From NCBI GenBank assembly GCA_947846985.1, contig CANTUZ010000007.1:26392355-26456354 (forward strand): a stretch of DNA of 64,000 bases, in the 5' to 3' direction. This DNA comes from Fratercula arctica (taxonomy: Eukaryota > Chordata > Aves > Charadriiformes > Alcidae). The notes beneath the pieces are model-generated. The model was given only the letters and a program-made list of their open reading frames with translations, searched no databases and had not been told where the DNA came from. The first letter of the stretch is position 1; each line of letters begins with the position of its first letter. Below are positions 60,580 to 64,000 of the stretch, piece after piece. Made by a program: the position numbers and the translations under genes.

Positions 60580-62759
60580 GCCCCCAAAAGCGTATGGTGA
60601 GGGGGGTCAGATTAACCATTTCCCTGCACGGATCCACTCCTGCTGTAGTGTACGTGGTCATATCTCAGTGGGCTGCACATTTTCAGTCATGCTGGGAGAG
60701 CTGGATTTCTCTATTGTACTAATTTTCTCTTCTTCAAGTTATTCAAGTAATATCCCTTTTTAATATTGGGATATATTGTCTTTATGAGATAGGCCTTCTA
60801 ATCTCAAATCCACTGATTTTATGACTCTGCATGGAGAGGCAAGTCAGGCACAGCCTATCATGGGCAGCCTGCGCATCCCTAAAAACTGCTGGCGGGGACT
60901 TGCTTCCCATCAGGAAATACAGGAAGCAAGTCTTCCCACCCCACATTACAAAAATGTTGAATGACACTTATTTTTATGAAGTTTGTGTACACTGCACCAA
61001 AACTGTGTTCTGTGGGAGTGGGTGACAGAAAACACAATAGATTTTCTATCGCTTAAACTAAGGGACTTCTAGCTCAAAAAAGAATTTGTGCATTAAAGTA
61101 TAGAAGAGAGGTTGCAATATATGAATTAAAGAAAATCATGCTGTCAGTCACAGAAGTTTCAATTTTAAATAACCCTTGAAGATATAACACCCCTCCAGCT
61201 CCACAGAGCCCCTAACAACACATGGCTGGAAATCCACCCATCCATGCACCACTATTTGAGCTCATTACAAGATGAGAAAATCTATTTGCAGTCTCTCTCT
61301 GTTGACTGCCCTAATCAGAATAATAAAACCAAACTATAAATCCCAAGGGCATTGGAATACAACCTCTGTCATCTTAAACCGGTTTAATGATAGCCCATTT
61401 TAATCCCATCAAGCCTGGCCTTATTTTACTGCACTCTTCATGTTACATGCTGCAAGGCTATAAACACTAATTTTCAAATGGATTCTCCCTTTCATTGTAC
61501 CATTTGCAGACCAGGATAGGATCACTGAAACCAATGGAAATATAACAGCACATAAATGCAATTTATGGCAAACCAGACTCCAGAGACCTTATTTTACTCT
61601 CTTTGTCTTCATATAACACGCTCCCTGGTAGTGAGCTACATACAAATAGAACAAACATATTGCACTGATATTTTCCCCTTCTTTTTTTTTCTTCAATGGA
61701 GCTGCAGGGTGAGACTGAAATAGGTAAATAAACCTACACACTTATGAGCCTGCTTTTATCTTCCTGGCTGTTACTACAGGGAATTCAAAACAAAAGACAA
61801 ATCAACGAACATTGCAGTTCTTTACATCATTCTTTATTCTAGTTTATTAAAGCCTTTGGAAAACAAATCTGCCACATGTTTCTGGACTTCACAATTTGTC
61901 TCTGTTGGAGACCAAATTTCCCACTGCAAAATCCTTGTCTACCCCCCACAGTAGCCCTTAAAAACCACGGTTTCCTGATTCTCCATTTTTCTTGCATTGC
62001 ATGCAGCTACTTTTTACTTGTGTAACTACTCCTCTCACTGGATGGTCTATCTATTGCTAATATATCCTGTTACAAAATTGGTATTTTTGCTATATGCTGT
62101 ACATGTTTTGGTTAAAGACTGGCAATATTTCAGGCCATAATTTAACTATTCCGTGTACTTTATGCTTTTATAACTCTGTGCTTTCAAATCTTCATGACAT
62201 GTTGTATTGGAGTGATATATTGGTCAACTTTTATTTTTATCTAAACAATCCGATAATATTAATTCCATCTATTCCCCCAATATAATTATCCATAAAATGT
62301 CTCCACATTACCATAAATGGATTTAGGGAGAAGGGGATGTTTCTTTTGCATCTTTTCTCAGTATTCCAAAATCCAGTTCTTTCACCCCTAGATAATACAA
62401 GTGTAATTCTGTAAGAGCATATGGGAATAATGTCTATTTACAGAAACATTGAGTGTTATTTAGCAAAGAACTAGCATGAGGAATTAGTTTACTACTTATA
62501 TGCACAATGAAAGAATAGGTAGAAAAAAGGCACAAAATACTGAAAGGCAAGACTCCATCAGAGGTCTGGTTCATGGGGAGACTTACTGAGTAAGTAAATA
62601 TGATTTCTAGGATGTACCTTGTTTATAGTTTGTTTTGTGAATGAGATGTACACATTAACAGCTTTGATACATATAAATGTAACAATTAATGTTCACATCA
62701 GCAACAGGTTTAGCATCAGTACTCTAATTTGTGCTGCCACTACCAGATGCTGGTTTAGC

Positions 62760-62781
62760 TAAAAAAAAAAAAAAAAAAAAA
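62760..62781 (+). repeat. poly-A run
   Basis: About 21 consecutive A bases; no retrotransposed gene recognised next to it. Confidence 0.9.
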
Positions 62782-64000
62782 GCCACAAAAATGAAGGAAA
62801 CAATGTCAAAGCATCGATACAGAGTAACAGACTGCACCTGCACCTCCAGCAAATGGCACAGAATATTCAAGTCAGTTATGAAATTATAGCCATTTTAAAG
62901 CTCATCCTCCTGTTTTCATAGAAAGTATTTTTATTTTACATAGTTAAATATAGGCTGCCCGCTGACACTCATGTGTTTCTGCTAAGAATATCACAATTAA
63001 AGAATAAGCTAAAGTTACACACAGCTACAGCACTTACACATTTCAGTCAGTGGTACTTATAATTTTTAAAAAAATACAGGCTCTAACCAGCTTTTAGTTA
63101 TGGGCTCTGCCCCTGGTGGTCCCCTCAGTGCAAGGTGAACTGTTTTGTGGAACTTCCTTTGTCGGCACAGGAAAGGGTATTGAAATTTTAGCACATCTGG
63201 ATCTGGTCCTGTCATTTTTTGCACTGTGAAGACTCCTCTGCATGCTCGCTCCTCTGTGTAACAGTTACAGGCTCCAGCCCCATGGAAAGCCCAAAGAGGA
63301 ATAACCTCTCTGCACTTAATCACTAGTTACTGCCTCCTTGATTTAACATAACAAAGCATCTTAAGAAAAGAGTGTTAACTCTTTACCTAATTAAGTATTA
63401 GCTAGTGAATTGCTGGTTGCCCTCTAATAGACAACAAAACACCACTTCACGAAAACCAAGATTTCAGTACTTTTACTAGGTGGTATCTCTAGACCAACAA
63501 TCAGCTCTTATGAACCAAAATTGCCTTTTATCACACAGGAAGAGTCAGACAGAAATACAAAATCATCATGCTAATGCCTCCTTTTAATATGTACTTTGGG
63601 ACATTCTGTCAGGATTTAAAACGCCATTTCTTGACAGCTTAGACTGACCTGATCTGTGTAACACTCAAGCTCTTCGCACCATCCCCAGAACATGCAGCTT
63701 GCTGCGGCAGTGCTTGCGCAGCCATAAATTGTATCTTTTCAAGAATGTGATTGAGAGGAAAGCTGTCTTGGCCCAAAAAATCAACGAGTTTCCAGTCGAA
63801 TCAGTTTCCTGAGCTGGCTCACTGCACTGTCTTTACTGAAGAGGAAGAGAACAGATGGTGGCGACACAGTAAGAAGCTGCAACACAGGAGCTGTCGTCAC
63901 ACATGCTGTTATCTGTGGAAAGTGTGAGGGAATTTGAGGTAGTTTGTCCTCATAGCTACATTAAAGTGTGCAGATCAGATTCACCAGGCACTAACCCTGC

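Larger units (their letters stand above)
59601..64000. other. BRS3 3' flank, no further gene seen
   Basis: After the BRS3 3' untranslated region I find no exon that I can support on either strand. There is an A21 run near 62.76 kb. In human the next gene is HTATSF1; nothing in this stretch looks like its RNA-binding domains. Confidence 0.5.

Overview
This is a stretch of vertebrate nuclear DNA, almost certainly from a bird. It has large introns, GT/AG exon structure and more than a dozen copies of the avian CR1 LINE 3' end (the 'GGTTGGAAGGGACCTTAAAG' and 'ATTCTATGATTCTATGA' signatures). It also holds LTR remnants of avian endogenous-retrovirus type. Nothing bacterial, no CRISPR array and no operon is present. 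The species cannot be named from the sequence.

Layout: 1-10.9 kb is gene-free, with one or two CR1 copies and a 113-bp duplicated segment. From about 10.88 to 46.3 kb the + strand carries 23 exons that I chained by hand into an adhesion GPCR of the ADGRG4 (GPR112) type. In order they encode a signal peptide, a pentraxin/LamG-like domain, a very short Ser/Thr/Pro linker, a SEA-like region, a HormR domain, a GAIN domain with GPS, seven transmembrane helices and a cytoplasmic tail. All 22 junction phases agree, and the 3408 nt (after discounting one 4-nt duplication) give 1136 codons including the stop. From 55.2 to 59.6 kb the + strand carries a complete three-exon bombesin receptor subtype-3 gene (BRS3, 396 aa). 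ADGRG4-BRS3 adjacency in the same orientation is also the human Xq26.3 arrangement. The last 4.4 kb holds the BRS3 3' flank and no further gene I can support.

Main result: the ADGRG4 copy looks recently disabled. Three separate lesions fall in otherwise well-kept coding sequence: (1) a 4-bp tandem duplication (ATAGATAG) that shifts frame in the GAIN domain at about 32.14 kb; (2) an in-frame TGA at 33543-33545; (3) a splice donor reading ATAAGT instead of GTAAGT after the TM1 exon at 38244. The ECL2 cysteine is also replaced by tyrosine. Exons downstream of the lesions stay fully open, so the loss is young, polymorphic, or partly explained by assembly error.

BRS3 appears intact. At two of the positions that separate bombesin-binding receptors from mammalian BRS3 it carries the GRPR-like residue (Gln126, Arg293), which fits the reported bombesin affinity of the chicken receptor.
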